Position numbers and translations under genes: made by a program | NCBI RefSeq assembly: GCF_018780075.1 | Contig: NZ_JADMKB010000013.1 | Span: 1 to 32,723 of the forward strand | Direction: 5' to 3' | DNA: 32,723 nucleotides | DNA from: Hydrogenophaga sp. | GTDB taxonomy: Bacteria > Pseudomonadota > Gammaproteobacteria > Burkholderiales > Burkholderiaceae_C | Part shown: positions 14,652-22,249 of the stretch, piece after piece | Numbering within the stretch: the first letter of the stretch is position 1 | How the letters are laid out: the number at the start of each line of letters is the position of its first letter | Notes under the pieces: model-generated | Seen by the model: the letters and a program-made list of their open reading frames with translations, nothing else | The model's database searches: none | Told to the model about the DNA's origin: nothing

Positions 14652-16111
14652 TGGCCGCGCGCGGCGGCGGCGGGTCGCGCTGGAACCTCTGGCGTTTCGT
14701 GCGCTGGATCGGCATCGTGCTGCTGGTGCTGGTGATCGGCGTGCCGCTGCTCTTCTACGCCGCGTTCATGGGCATCCAGGAGGCCAGCGAGCGCCAGTGG
14801 CTGGGCCAGGCGCCGCAGCACGCGGCCATCGACGTGCGTTCGCGCAAGCCGCACCCCGTGGCGCTGCTCGACGTGGGCTTTGATTCGCTGGCCGTGCGCC
14901 TGCGCATGATCGAAGAGGCCCGCGAGTCCATCGAGCTGGAGTTCTTCATCTACGAGATCGACGAGGCCAGCCGCCTCATCACGCAGGCGCTGGCGCGCAA
15001 GGCCGCCCAGGGCGTGAAGGTGCGCATCCTGGTGGATTTCGCCCTGCCCATCTTCAAGCTCGCGCCGCACTACGCGCGCACGCTGGAGGCGGCGGGCGTG
15101 CAGGTGCGCTACTACAACACCTCGGGTATCGCACGCTTTTTCGCCATGCAGCACCGCACCCACCGCAAGCTGCTGGTGGTGGACCGCAAGGCGGCGGTGA
15201 TCGGCGGGCGCAACATCGGCAACGACTACTTCGACCTCTCGCCGCACTACAACTTTCTCGACAGCGACCTGCTGATCCAGGGTGACATCGCCTCGGCCAT
15301 CGTGGACAGCTTCGAGCTGTACTGGGCGTCGGACTGGGTGACCAACCCGAAAGACCTGGCGGTCGACGAGGGCGCGGCGGGCCTCGATCTGCTCGCCCAG
15401 CCGACCGCCGCCGAAGACGCGCTGCGCGCCGAGCTGAAGGCGCACAAGCCGCAACACAGCTTCACCACCTGCAACGACACCCACTTCGTCACCGATTACC
15501 CCGGCTCCGGCGTCGAGCGCCGCCGCGTCTACACCGCGATTGCGCAGCTCGTGAGCGAGGCGCGCCAGCGCGTGATCGTCGAGAGCCCTTACCTGGTGCT
15601 GCGCGATGACGGCATCGGGCTGCTGCAAAGCGTGTTGCAGCGCGGCGTGAAGCTGCAGTTCCTCACCAACACCCTGCATTCGACCGACGCGTTTTACGCC
15701 GTGGCCAGCCTGTCCGATTCGCTGGACCGCCTGAACCTGCCCAACCTGGAGGTCTGGGGCTACGACGGCCGGCCGCTGAAGCAGGGCGAGAGAGCACCGG
15801 CTTCCGAGCGCTGGGGCGTGCACGGCAAGCGCGCCGTGTTCGATGACCGCACCGTGGTCGTCGGCACCTACAACATGGACCCGCGCTCGGCCAACCTCAA
15901 CTCCGAGCTGATCGTGATCTGCCGCAACAACCCCACGCTGGCCGCCACCATGACCCAGAGCCTGCAGGCGCGCCTGAAACAGTCGCGGCCCATCAGCGGC
16001 ACCGCCAACGCGGGCGGCTACCACGCGTTGATCGAAGGCGCCGACGCCGACGCCATCTTCCAGATGCGCATGGTCACGCCGTTCGCGAGCTTCCTCGACT
16101 TTCTGCTGTAG
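14651..16111 (+). CDS. Phospholipase D family protein, ClsC-type cardiolipin synthase
   Basis: A 486-residue membrane-anchored enzyme that probably makes cardiolipin by phosphatidyl transfer at the inner membrane. A single N-terminal membrane segment spans about residues 17-40. Two complete HKD motifs follow: HRKLLVVD (His171, Lys173, Asp178) with GGRN downstream, and HGKRAVFD (His391, Lys393, Asp398) with the matching GTYNMDPRS. This two-HKD layout of about 480-500 residues fits ClsC/YmdC better than secreted phospholipases. The start ATG overlaps the yebC stop by one base. No YmdB-like partner lies beside it. Confidence 0.9.
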   Translation: MAARGGGGSRWNLWRFVRWIGIVLLVLVIGVPLLFYAAFMGIQEASERQWLGQAPQHAAIDVRSRKPHPVALLDVGFDSLAVRLRMIEEARESIELEFFIYEIDEASRLITQALARKAAQGVKVRILVDFALPIFKLAPHYARTLEAAGVQVRYYNTSGIARFFAMQHRTHRKLLVVDRKAAVIGGRNIGNDYFDLSPHYNFLDSDLLIQGDIASAIVDSFELYWASDWVTNPKDLAVDEGAAGLDLLAQPTAAEDALRAELKAHKPQHSFTTCNDTHFVTDYPGSGVERRRVYTAIAQLVSEARQRVIVESPYLVLRDDGIGLLQSVLQRGVKLQFLTNTLHSTDAFYAVASLSDSLDRLNLPNLEVWGYDGRPLKQGERAPASERWGVHGKRAVFDDRTVVVGTYNMDPRSANLNSELIVICRNNPTLAATMTQSLQARLKQSRPISGTANAGGYHALIEGADADAIFQMRMVTPFASFLDFLL

Positions 16112-16162
16112 ACGCGCAGCCCCGGCGGTAGCATGGGGGCCGCTTGCCGCGAAGGAGCCTCC

Positions 16163-16786
16163 ATGCCACGCCAGAAACCCGTCTCGCCCAACAACCCTTG
16201 CCCTTTCCTCAGGGCACTGGTGGCCCAGGGCCTGGTGCCCGACGACGTGGTGCCCATCGGCGAGCTGACGGACACGATCCTGGCCGTGGCCCGCACCGGC
16301 GAGGGTGAGCCCACGCTGCCGGCCACCGCGATCCGCGCGGTGGCGCTGGCGGCGAACGGCCTGGGCCCGCTGCAGCTGGCGCGCTCGGGCCTGGGCGGCG
16401 TGCACCTGAACGAACTGCGCGACGGGCCGCTGGACAAGAAGGGCGTGGGCTCGGGCATCCTGGACGCGGTGGCGAACGTCGACGCGGCGCAACTCGACCG
16501 GCTCGACCAGTTCGCCAGCGACCACCTGAATGCCCGGGGTCGCAAGGAGCGCGGCCTCGACCAGGCCGCGCTGGACCGCATGATGGACGCCAACGTCGAG
16601 CGTGCCGCCAGCCCGCGGCTGCTCGACCGCCAACTCATGGACGGCGAATGGCCCATCCTGCTGCAGGTCATGGGCAAGGAAGGCCGGGCGGGGCGCTACC
16701 TCAGCGTCAAGGAGGTGCGCGAGCTGTTCCTGAACCGGCGCTTCCCCCGGCGCATGGTCACGGCGCTGAAGGCCCAGCGCGGTTGA
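16163..16786 (+). CDS. Uncharacterised 207-residue protein with N-terminal PCP motif
   Basis: I do not recognise this family with certainty. The ATG at 16163 is supported by GAAGGAG five bases upstream; an ATG at 16133 in frame has no such site. Near the N-terminus is PCPFLRALVAQGLVP (Cys13). It aligns by eye with the haem-thiolate motif of fungal-type peroxygenases and chloroperoxidase (PCP-x-L-x-x-L-x-x-x-G-x-x-P). The second peroxygenase signature (EHD/EHE plus Glu) is not obvious. The rest is helical and charged with no signal peptide or membrane segment. It is a single gene converging on the DUF3047 gene, seven bases between stops. A remote peroxidase-2 family relationship is possible but unproven. 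Confidence 0.7.
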   Translation: MPRQKPVSPNNPCPFLRALVAQGLVPDDVVPIGELTDTILAVARTGEGEPTLPATAIRAVALAANGLGPLQLARSGLGGVHLNELRDGPLDKKGVGSGILDAVANVDAAQLDRLDQFASDHLNARGRKERGLDQAALDRMMDANVERAASPRLLDRQLMDGEWPILLQVMGKEGRAGRYLSVKEVRELFLNRRFPRRMVTALKAQRG

Positions 16787-16793
16787 TCGCCTT

Positions 16794-17636
16794 TCAGGGC
16801 CGGGGCGACGACAGCGTCACGTCCAGCGGGCCGTACCAGGCGGTCACCGTGGCGCCCGAGTTGTTGGAGTCGGTCATCAGGCCCAGCCCGATCAGCGCGC
16901 CGGGCGTTTCGCCAAAGGCCTTCTTGAAATCGGCCTCGATGTCGCGGTCAAAGTCCACCCACTGGTTCAGGCGGTCCGGCCCCGACTCGACCACGATCTG
17001 GCGGATGCGGCTGGTGTAGGGGTTGGGGATCACGCTGCCGGCGGGGTAGCGGCTGTCCCACACGTACATGATCGACGCGTAGGGCAGCGGCTTGCCCGCG
17101 ATCAGGCTGGACAGCTCGGACACGATGTGGTCGCGCGCCGTCCACTGCTTGCTGCGGTCGCCCTCGAAGCTCAGGATCAGCCGCGCCACCGCGTCGTCTT
17201 CGCCCTTTTCCTTCAGGTCGAACGCCGGGTTCAGGGTCGGGACGAACAGCGAGAACCGGATGCGCTTGGGCAAGGCGCCGGGCGCGGGGGCCAGGGGCAG
17301 GCTCAGCGTGCTGTTGGCGCCCTCGGCCTGGGCCATCACGGCCGGCCGGCCGGCGTGCTCGGTGGCGTTGTAGTGCGTGGGCCGGCGGTTCATGTAGACC
17401 TGGTGCTCCCAGCGGGCCGCGGGCGCCAGGCCCTCGATGTGGTTGCGGCTCTGCCAGGCCGTGCCGTCCAGCACCACCGGGCGCGACTTGGCGCGGCCAC
17501 CGTCCTCTTCCGACTCATCGGCTTCGACCACGTCCGTCGCATCGGTCTGCGGCCCGGCGCAGGCGGCGAGCACGGCGCACAGCAGCAGCGGCACGAATCG
17601 GGTGGTGAAAGGGGTGGAGCGGGGCAGGAGCGTCAT
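16794..17636 (-). CDS. DUF3047 family lipoprotein
   Basis: A 280-residue predicted lipoprotein. A signal peptide runs to the lipobox LAAC (Cys26), followed by an acidic, disordered linker (about residues 30-50) and the DUF3047 domain. Domain landmarks include YMNRRPTHYNA-like sequence, IMYVWDSRYPAGSVIPNPYT, RQIVVESG and a C-terminal GLMTDSNNSGATVTAWYG, typical of a carbohydrate-binding-like beta sandwich. The function of the domain is not established. The gene is monocistronic. Upstream is a small palindrome GGCAC-GTATT-GTGCC (17693-17707) and GCCTTAAGGC (17715-17724), which may mark its promoter. No partner gene is evident. Confidence 0.88.
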   Translation of the reverse strand: MTLLPRSTPFTTRFVPLLLCAVLAACAGPQTDATDVVEADESEEDGGRAKSRPVVLDGTAWQSRNHIEGLAPAARWEHQVYMNRRPTHYNATEHAGRPAVMAQAEGANSTLSLPLAPAPGALPKRIRFSLFVPTLNPAFDLKEKGEDDAVARLILSFEGDRSKQWTARDHIVSELSSLIAGKPLPYASIMYVWDSRYPAGSVIPNPYTSRIRQIVVESGPDRLNQWVDFDRDIEADFKKAFGETPGALIGLGLMTDSNNSGATVTAWYGPLDVTLSSPRP

Positions 17637-17811
17637 GGCGAACGGCGGTCTGGGCCTGGCCGGGTGCCGGGCCAGAAATCGGGCGAAAAATTGGCACGTA
17701 TTGTGCCGTTTCCTGCCTTAAGGCTGGCTTGCAGCGCAGCGCCCTTTGCCATCGGTTACCGGCCTCGCGGTCTGTTACGGCTGGACGTTGCCGGTGTTCA
17801 ACCGGCCGGGG

Positions 17812-18153
17812 TCAGGCCTGGGTGTCGAGCAGCGAGCCCAACATGCGGTCTTCCGTCTCGACCGTGCGCAGGTTGGCGGCGAAGCTGTAGACGCTCATCC
17901 GCTGCGCAACCAGGTCCTCGGCCAGGTGCGCAAAGTCGCCGCTCGACGACGGGCCCGCCGCGTCTCGCCCGATCTGCGCGTCCACCCCACCCAGGCCCGG
18001 CCGGGCCGTCTGCGTCACCCCCTGCCGCTGGAAACCCGGCGTCTGCGCGTTGGCCACGTTGTGCGCGCTTGTGTCCAGCCGCAGCTGCGCGGCGCGCATG
18101 CCGCTCAGGCCGATGGCGGCGGAGGAGGGGCCGGAGAGGGCGGAGATGGACAT
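17812..18153 (-). CDS. Orphan flagellar basal-body rod-like protein (FlgC-like)
   Basis: A 113-residue protein with the N-terminal flagellar rod/hook signature: SGMRAAQLRLDTSAHNVANA followed by TPGFQRQ. The C-terminal end (LAEDLVAQRMSVYSFAANLR) matches the paired C-terminal rod helix. Family members build the flagellar rod, hook or associated parts. At 113 residues it is a little shorter than FlgC (about 135). No other flagellar gene is near, so it is an orphan. The ATG at 18153 is chosen because homology begins there; no strong ribosome site precedes it. A sigma-28-like promoter sits 37-63 bases upstream, supporting membership of the flagellar regulon. Confidence 0.82.
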   Translation of the reverse strand: MSISALSGPSSAAIGLSGMRAAQLRLDTSAHNVANAQTPGFQRQGVTQTARPGLGGVDAQIGRDAAGPSSSGDFAHLAEDLVAQRMSVYSFAANLRTVETEDRMLGSLLDTQA

Positions 18154-18189
18154 GGTGGGTGGTGGCGAGAGATGGGGCGTCTTTCGTCT

Positions 18190-18216
18190 CTTTCGGCGCA
18201 AGCGGCGGAAACTGAA
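18190..18216 (-). promoter_or_regulatory. Sigma-28 (FliA)-like promoter
   Basis: On the minus strand TTCAGTTT (18216-18209) is followed after exactly 11 bases by GCCGAAAG (18197-18190). The FliA consensus is TAAAGTTT-N11-GCCGATAA, so 12 of 16 positions agree with correct spacing. The start codon of the orphan rod-like gene lies 37 bases downstream. Confidence 0.6.
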
Positions 18217-18330
18217 GGTCTGTGCGCAGGACTCAACAGCGTGAAGGGGAATGTCCGAAGCCGCGATGTTGTCACTGGGTCTGTGACACGGCCCGGTGGC
18301 TGTCCCGGGTTTCTCGCAAGTGGGGCGGTT

Positions 18331-18654
18331 TCAGCGTTCGAGCTGGTCGCGTTTGTCCTGCACCGCGCTCCACGCGTCGGCGTCGGGCAGCGCGGGCTTG
18401 GTCCGAGTGATCGGTTTCCACAGGAGCGCCAGCTCGGCGTTGAGCGGCGTGAAGTCCCGCTGGTCATTGGGCACGTCTTCCTCGGCGTAGATTGCCGAGA
18501 CCGGGCATTCCGGGACACAGACCGCGCAGTCGATGCAGTCGTTGGGATCGATCACCAGGAAGTTCGGTCCTTCGCGGAACGCGTCGACCGGGCAGACGTC
18601 GACGCAATCGGTGTATTTGCACCGGATGCACGATTCGGTCACCACAAAGGTCAT
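18331..18654 (-). CDS. fdxA: Seven-iron ferredoxin FdxA
   Basis: A 107-residue 7Fe ferredoxin carrying a [3Fe-4S] and a [4Fe-4S] cluster. The eight cysteines are Cys9, Cys12, Cys17, Cys21 ([14 protein letters not shown]) and Cys40, Cys43, Cys46, Cys50 ([12 protein letters not shown]). The pattern and the roughly 50-residue C-terminal extension match Azotobacter FdI-type proteins. It is the last gene of the nnrS-DUF2249-fdxA operon, 15 bases after the DUF2249 stop. Its place in a nitric-oxide-responsive operon suggests electron supply or repair under nitrosative or low-oxygen conditions, not a housekeeping role. The start is an ATG. Confidence 0.93.
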   Translation of the reverse strand: MTFVVTESCIRCKYTDCVDVCPVDAFREGPNFLVIDPNDCIDCAVCVPECPVSAIYAEEDVPNDQRDFTPLNAELALLWKPITRTKPALPDADAWSAVQDKRDQLER

Positions 18655-18669
18655 GGCGCGGGCTCCCGG

Positions 18670-18966
18670 TCAGCCGCCGCAGGACCCACAGCAGGAATCC
18701 ACCCCGTGCACGGGCTGGCTATCGGCCGGTTTGGCGATCTGCACCCGCCATTGATCGGGACCACTTTCCAGCGGTGTCCAGCTGAAGGCGCCGTAGAGAC
18801 CGCTCTCGAACTGCCCGCGCAGCGGCTGCGGGTTGTGGTCGTTGATGAGCTCCATGGCCGCGCCGGGTGGCAAGGCCTTGAAGGTGGAGAACACGAGCGA
18901 GTGGCGTTCGCGCGGAGCGATGCTGCGCAGGTCCACGGTGGGGGCGGGAGCGGTGGTGGTGTTCAT
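18670..18966 (-). CDS. DUF2249 family small protein with cysteine-rich tail
   Basis: A 98-residue cytoplasmic protein of the DUF2249 family, which often occurs in denitrification and NO-response loci. The core reads VDLRSIAPRERHSLVF, then the family signature INDHNPQPLRGQFE, then GAFSWTPLESGPDQWRVQI. The C-terminus ends SCCGSCGG, with Cys92, Cys93 and Cys96. This tail is absent from the minimal domain and could bind a metal or Fe-S cluster, or react with NO. It lies between nnrS (63 bases upstream) and fdxA (15 bases downstream). The molecular function of the family is not established. Confidence 0.85.
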   Translation of the reverse strand: MNTTTAPAPTVDLRSIAPRERHSLVFSTFKALPPGAAMELINDHNPQPLRGQFESGLYGAFSWTPLESGPDQWRVQIAKPADSQPVHGVDSCCGSCGG

Positions 18967-19029
18967 GGAAGGGTCCTGAGGTGGGTGAAACGGATTGGGT
19001 TGAAAAAGCGGAGCGGGATCAAAAGAGCG

Positions 19030-20247
19030 TCAGCCGTCCTTGCCGTCGAAGCGCGTCTGGAGCAGCCAGGGGGTGTAGATGAAGAGGTAGATCGCAAACG
19101 CCACCGACCAGGCCGCTGCAGAAATCACCAGGGCCAGTGGCAGCCATGGCGGCACCGCCAGCGGCAGCAGCACGCGCACCGCAGCCGCCAGCATCACGAG
19201 CAGGTAGGCCGTGATCTCCGGGCGGGACACCTGCAGCGCGCGCCCGGTGTGGCCGCGGGCGGTGCGGGTCATCATGCCGATGATGAGACCGGCGGTGGCC
19301 CCGATCGCCAGCGCATGCACGCCGGCTGAAACGCCGATCCAGCCGAACCGGGCCGCCGCCAGCAAGGCCAGGCCGAAGGGAATCCAGGCGTAGGACACAT
19401 GCAGGATCCACAGGATCGGGCGGTGCCGGGTCATCGCAGGCCGCCACTGCAGCAGCCGCCCCACCTGGGCCACTGCGGCGAGCGAAAACGCCAGGCCGCC
19501 GACCATGTTCCAGCCCGACGAGGCCGGCGCCAACACCCACAGCAGCAAGGCCAGTGCGGTGAGCGCCAGCGCGGCGCGCTCCACCGGCGTGCGCACCTGG
19601 AGCTTCAGACCCGGGGTCGCGCTCATCGTGAAGGCCGGAATCACCCGGCCCGCGATCACGCACTCGATCATCACGATCAGGGCCAGGGCAGCGTGCAACG
19701 GGGTCAGCGGGGAAACATCGAGGGCGCCGATCACCCCCAGGTGAAAGACACCGTTGGCCAGCGCGAGCAGCATCAACATGCCCGCCAGCGGCAGGTTGCG
19801 ACGGTTGCCCGCGCGCAGCAGCAGGCGGGTGAGCACCGCGGCCACCAGGGGCAGCAGCGCCAGGTCCAGCACGGCGTACAGCGCGTAGGGCCCGGTCACG
19901 GCGGCCACCCGGGCCGCGAGCCACAACAGGGCCAGGGCCCCCAGAAAGGCACCGCGCGGCGTGACCAGCCCCGTCCAGGCTTTGACCGCGGTCAGCAGGA
20001 AGCCCAGGATGACGGCGATCGCAAAGCCGAACAGCATGTCGTGCGCGTGCCACAGCAGTGGTGGCAGTGCCATGGTGAGGTTCCACCGGCTCAGGAACAA
20101 CACCACCCACAGGGGAACCGCCAGCAGCGCGAACGACGCAGCCCCCAGGTAGAAGGGCCGGAATCCCAGCCTCAGCAACGGCCAGCCCGGGGGCTGTGGC
20201 GCGGCGGTGGGCTCGGGTGGCAAGGCGTGCAAGGGCAGGGCGGGCAT
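19030..20247 (-). CDS. nnrS: NnrS family membrane protein (nitrosative stress)
   Basis: A polytopic inner-membrane protein with about twelve hydrophobic segments. NnrS is a haem- and copper-containing protein linked to protection from nitric oxide. The N-terminal hallmark LGFRPFYLGA and the WHAHDMLFGF motif with likely metal/haem His residues are present. Upstream ATGs exist at 20304 and 20295, but the first lies inside the NsrR-like operator and both sit at the expected transcript start. I therefore prefer the ATG at 20247, giving 405 residues and the usual short lead before GFRPFYL. No clear ribosome site precedes any candidate. It heads the nnrS-DUF2249-fdxA operon and is divergent from the Rrf2 regulator. 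Confidence 0.88.
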   Translation of the reverse strand: MPALPLHALPPEPTAAPQPPGWPLLRLGFRPFYLGAASFALLAVPLWVVLFLSRWNLTMALPPLLWHAHDMLFGFAIAVILGFLLTAVKAWTGLVTPRGAFLGALALLWLAARVAAVTGPYALYAVLDLALLPLVAAVLTRLLLRAGNRRNLPLAGMLMLLALANGVFHLGVIGALDVSPLTPLHAALALIVMIECVIAGRVIPAFTMSATPGLKLQVRTPVERAALALTALALLLWVLAPASSGWNMVGGLAFSLAAVAQVGRLLQWRPAMTRHRPILWILHVSYAWIPFGLALLAAARFGWIGVSAGVHALAIGATAGLIIGMMTRTARGHTGRALQVSRPEITAYLLVMLAAAVRVLLPLAVPPWLPLALVISAAAWSVAFAIYLFIYTPWLLQTRFDGKDG

Positions 20248-20262
20248 GGTGGGGTGGGCGTT

Positions 20263-20284
20263 GCAGCGACCGTCGGGTCGCTGC
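20263..20284 (-). promoter_or_regulatory. Perfect 9-bp hairpin in the nnrS leader
   Basis: GCAGCGACC (20263-20271) pairs with GGTCGCTGC (20276-20284) around a 4-base loop. If transcription starts near 20309 and translation at 20247, this stem forms in the untranslated leader 15 bases before the start codon. It could affect translation or transcript stability. Confidence 0.45.
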
Positions 20285-20295
20285 GAGGGTCTCAT

Positions 20296-20318
20296 AAGAA
20301 GCATGTGAGATGAATCTT
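20296..20318. promoter_or_regulatory. NsrR-like operator overlapping the nnrS promoter
   Basis: A 23-bp interrupted palindrome: AAGAAGCATGT at 20296-20306, one central base, then AGATGAATCTT at 20308-20318. Both half-sites agree at 9 of 11 positions with the known NsrR half-site AAGATGCATTT. On the minus strand the -10-like TATAAG (20321-20316) overlaps one arm, so binding would block nnrS transcription. On the plus strand TATACT (20343-20348) is a candidate -10 for the regulator gene. Confidence 0.7.
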
Positions 20319-20370
20319 ATACCCAAACCATCTTTAAAGAAATATACTTTGTACCTCTTTAAGGTTTTCC

Positions 20371-20886
20371 ATGCGACTTGCCGAGTACACCGACTACACC
20401 CTGCGCGTGCTGATGTACTGCGCGGCCCGCCCGCAGCAGATGGTGACCATCAGCGAACTGGCCGAACAACACGGGGTGTCCCGGAACCACCTGATGAAGA
20501 TCGTCACCGACCTCGGCCGCCAGGGTGTGCTGGAGACCACGCGGGGCCGCGGCGGCGGACTGCGCTTGCTGAAAGACCCGGCCCAGCTGCGCATCGGGGA
20601 CGTGGTGCGCGCCTCGGAGACCGACTTCCGCCTGGTCGAGTGTTTCGACCCGGGCTCCAACCAGTGCACGCTGTCGCCGACCTGCCGCCTGAAGGGCCTG
20701 TTCAACGCCGCGCTGGGGGCCTACTTCAAGGAACTCGACGGCATGACGCTGGCCGACATCGTCGAGCCCGTGGCGGCGCCGGTCATGGGGCGCGCCCTGC
20801 CGTCGCGTGGCACCGCGGGGGCGACCCCGGTCGCGGCGCCCCGCAGCCTTCGCCGGCCCGCCAGCAAGGCAAAGCCCGGTGGGTGA
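20371..20886 (+). CDS. nsrR: Rrf2 family regulator, NsrR-type nitric oxide sensor
   Basis: A 171-residue Rrf2 regulator. The winged helix includes LAEQHGVSRNHLMKIVTDLG (about 30-49) and the wing RGRGGGLRL. Three cysteines, Cys91, Cys99 and Cys105 (ECFDPGSNQCTLSPTC), have the spacing that ligates the NO-sensitive Fe-S cluster of NsrR. NO damages the cluster and releases the repressor from DNA. It is divergent from nnrS across an NsrR-like operator. AAGG lies six bases before the ATG. The last 30 residues, rich in Ala, Pro, Arg and Lys, extend past the usual NsrR end and lie in very GC-rich DNA. Confidence 0.9.
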   Translation: MRLAEYTDYTLRVLMYCAARPQQMVTISELAEQHGVSRNHLMKIVTDLGRQGVLETTRGRGGGLRLLKDPAQLRIGDVVRASETDFRLVECFDPGSNQCTLSPTCRLKGLFNAALGAYFKELDGMTLADIVEPVAAPVMGRALPSRGTAGATPVAAPRSLRRPASKAKPGG

Positions 20887-20954
20887 GCGCATCGCCGCGG
20901 CGAGCGCACCGGTGGCGACCGGACCCTCTGCACGGGTTGCGGCTGGTCCCCCCA

Positions 20955-20972
20955 GCTGTTCGCTGGCGAACA
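20955..20972. promoter_or_regulatory. Perfect 8-bp palindrome upstream of a small gene
   Basis: CTGTTCGC (20955-20962) pairs with GCGAACAG (20965-20972) around TG. It lies in the 218-base gap after nsrR and before the gene at 21105. A second, weaker inverted repeat GGTCCA/TGGACC (21045-21067) follows. It resembles an operator or a short terminator; no T tract is present. Confidence 0.35.
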
Positions 20973-21104
20973 GACAGACGGGCTCGAAGCTGACCTGATG
21001 AAGGTGCGGCGACGGGTTTGCCGGTCGCAGCGGCTGAAGGCCCTGGTCCACCCAAGCGACATGGACCGCAGCCAACGTCCCGCCCCACACCGAAAGGACA
21101 CCCC

Positions 21105-21296
21105 ATGACCAGCGAAAAAACGGCCCACATCGAGCCTTCGAAGCACTCCACCGACGAGGTGGATGAATTCCTGAAAATGGTGGAGGCCAACGTCGATGAC
21201 GCGCCAGGCGCCGGTTCGCCGGCCATCAAACCGAACACGGATCTGGATGACGACGGCAATCCCATCGCGGACACGCCGAAGCACCCCGCTCCCTGA
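21105..21296 (+). CDS. Small acidic hypothetical protein
   Basis: A 63-residue protein that I do not recognise. The ATG at 21105 has AAAGGA nine bases before it, so it is likely translated. It is hydrophilic, rich in Asp, Glu, Pro and Lys, with a possible short helix (DEVDEFLKMVEANV, about residues 17-30) and a disordered tail containing DLDDDGNP, which looks like an Asp-rich metal-binding turn. There is no signal peptide or membrane segment. It is a single gene converging on the EamA transporter gene, 31 bases between stops. Confidence 0.6.
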   Translation: MTSEKTAHIEPSKHSTDEVDEFLKMVEANVDDAPGAGSPAIKPNTDLDDDGNPIADTPKHPAP

Positions 21297-21327
21297 ACCC
21301 CAGGCTCGCGGGGCTGGCACGGCCAGC

Positions 21328-22200
21328 CTACCGAACCCGCACCCCCAACCCCCCACACAGCGCAATCAGCGCCACCCCGAGCACCGTCCACCCATCGGGC
21401 GCGTACCCGAACACCACCCAGCCGGCCAGCGTGGCGAAGGCGATCTGGGCGTACATGTAGGGGGTGATGAGCGAGGCGGGGGCCCGGTGGTAGGCCTGGA
21501 TCATCAGGTAGTGGCCCAGCGAGCCGAACACGCCCATGAGCCCGACCAGCGCCCAGAGTTGCCAGGTCGCCATGGGGGCCCAGCTCCAGGGCAGGGCGAT
21601 GGTGCCGAACACCAGGCCGGTGAGGCCGGTGTAGAAGTGCATGGTGCCCGGGTCTTCGGTTTTTACCATCTTGCTGGTGACGATCTGGTAGAGCGCGTTG
21701 ATGAACACCAGCACCAGCGGCAGGAACATGGCGCCGTGCAGGCCGCCCGCGAAATCGGCGGTCTTGGGGCGGATCACGATCAGCGCGCCGATGAAACCGC
21801 CGGCCACGAGCGCCCAGGTGAGCGCGGACACGCGCTCGCGCAGCAGCGGGGCGGCGAGCACGGTGATCGCGAGCGGCACGAGCATGAGGATGGCGGTGAA
21901 CTCACCCACCGGCACGTGCTGCAGCGCGAGGTAGGCGATGGTGCCCGAGGTGACCATGAGCGCGCCGCGCAGCAGCTGCCAGCCGGGTGTCTTGGTGATG
22001 AAGAGCGACTTGCCCTGGCTGGGGTAGAGCATGGCGGCGGTCATGCCGGTCTGCACCAAGAAGCGCAGCCACACGGCCATCATCACGGGGACCACGCCGC
22101 CGACGTATTGCGAGGTGGTGTCGAGCAGGGCGAAGCAGGCGGTGGCGGCGACGGCCAGGGCAATGCCGAGGGCCGGGTGGGGGTAGCGGAGATCGGTCAA
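21328..22200 (-). CDS. DMT superfamily transporter (two EamA domains)
   Basis: A 290-residue membrane protein with about ten hydrophobic segments arranged as two EamA repeats; the second starts near GAMFLPLVLVFINALYQIV. EamA proteins carry metabolites, often outward. The frame begins at TTG (22200), and the next Met is 39 codons in, beyond the first membrane helix, so the TTG start is favoured though not certain. It follows the variant shikimate dehydrogenase after 49 bases and probably ends the operon Gfo/Idh/MocA-aroQ-aroE-like-EamA. In that setting it may export an intermediate or import the substrate. Confidence 0.88.
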   Translation of the reverse strand: MTDLRYPHPALGIALAVAATACFALLDTTSQYVGGVVPVMMAVWLRFLVQTGMTAAMLYPSQGKSLFITKTPGWQLLRGALMVTSGTIAYLALQHVPVGEFTAILMLVPLAITVLAAPLLRERVSALTWALVAGGFIGALIVIRPKTADFAGGLHGAMFLPLVLVFINALYQIVTSKMVKTEDPGTMHFYTGLTGLVFGTIALPWSWAPMATWQLWALVGLMGVFGSLGHYLMIQAYHRAPASLITPYMYAQIAFATLAGWVVFGYAPDGWTVLGVALIALCGGLGVRVR

Positions 22201-22249
22201 GCGGGGGCTCTTCGGGGCGGCGGTGGCGCGGCCCGACAGCGCGGCGGGG

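Noticed and set aside
14522..16633. 703-codon minus-strand frame opposite the phospholipase D gene
   Set aside because: It crosses three real genes on the other strand and has low-complexity His/Arg/Gln composition.
20847..20905. Another copy of the hairpin repeat at the nsrR 3' end
   Set aside because: The DNA is GC-rich with some similar words, but I could not align the two-hairpin module convincingly.
20955..20972. LexA (SOS) box
   Set aside because: The palindrome reads CTGT...ACAG but is 18 bp, not the 16 bp of a LexA box, and no DNA-damage gene follows.
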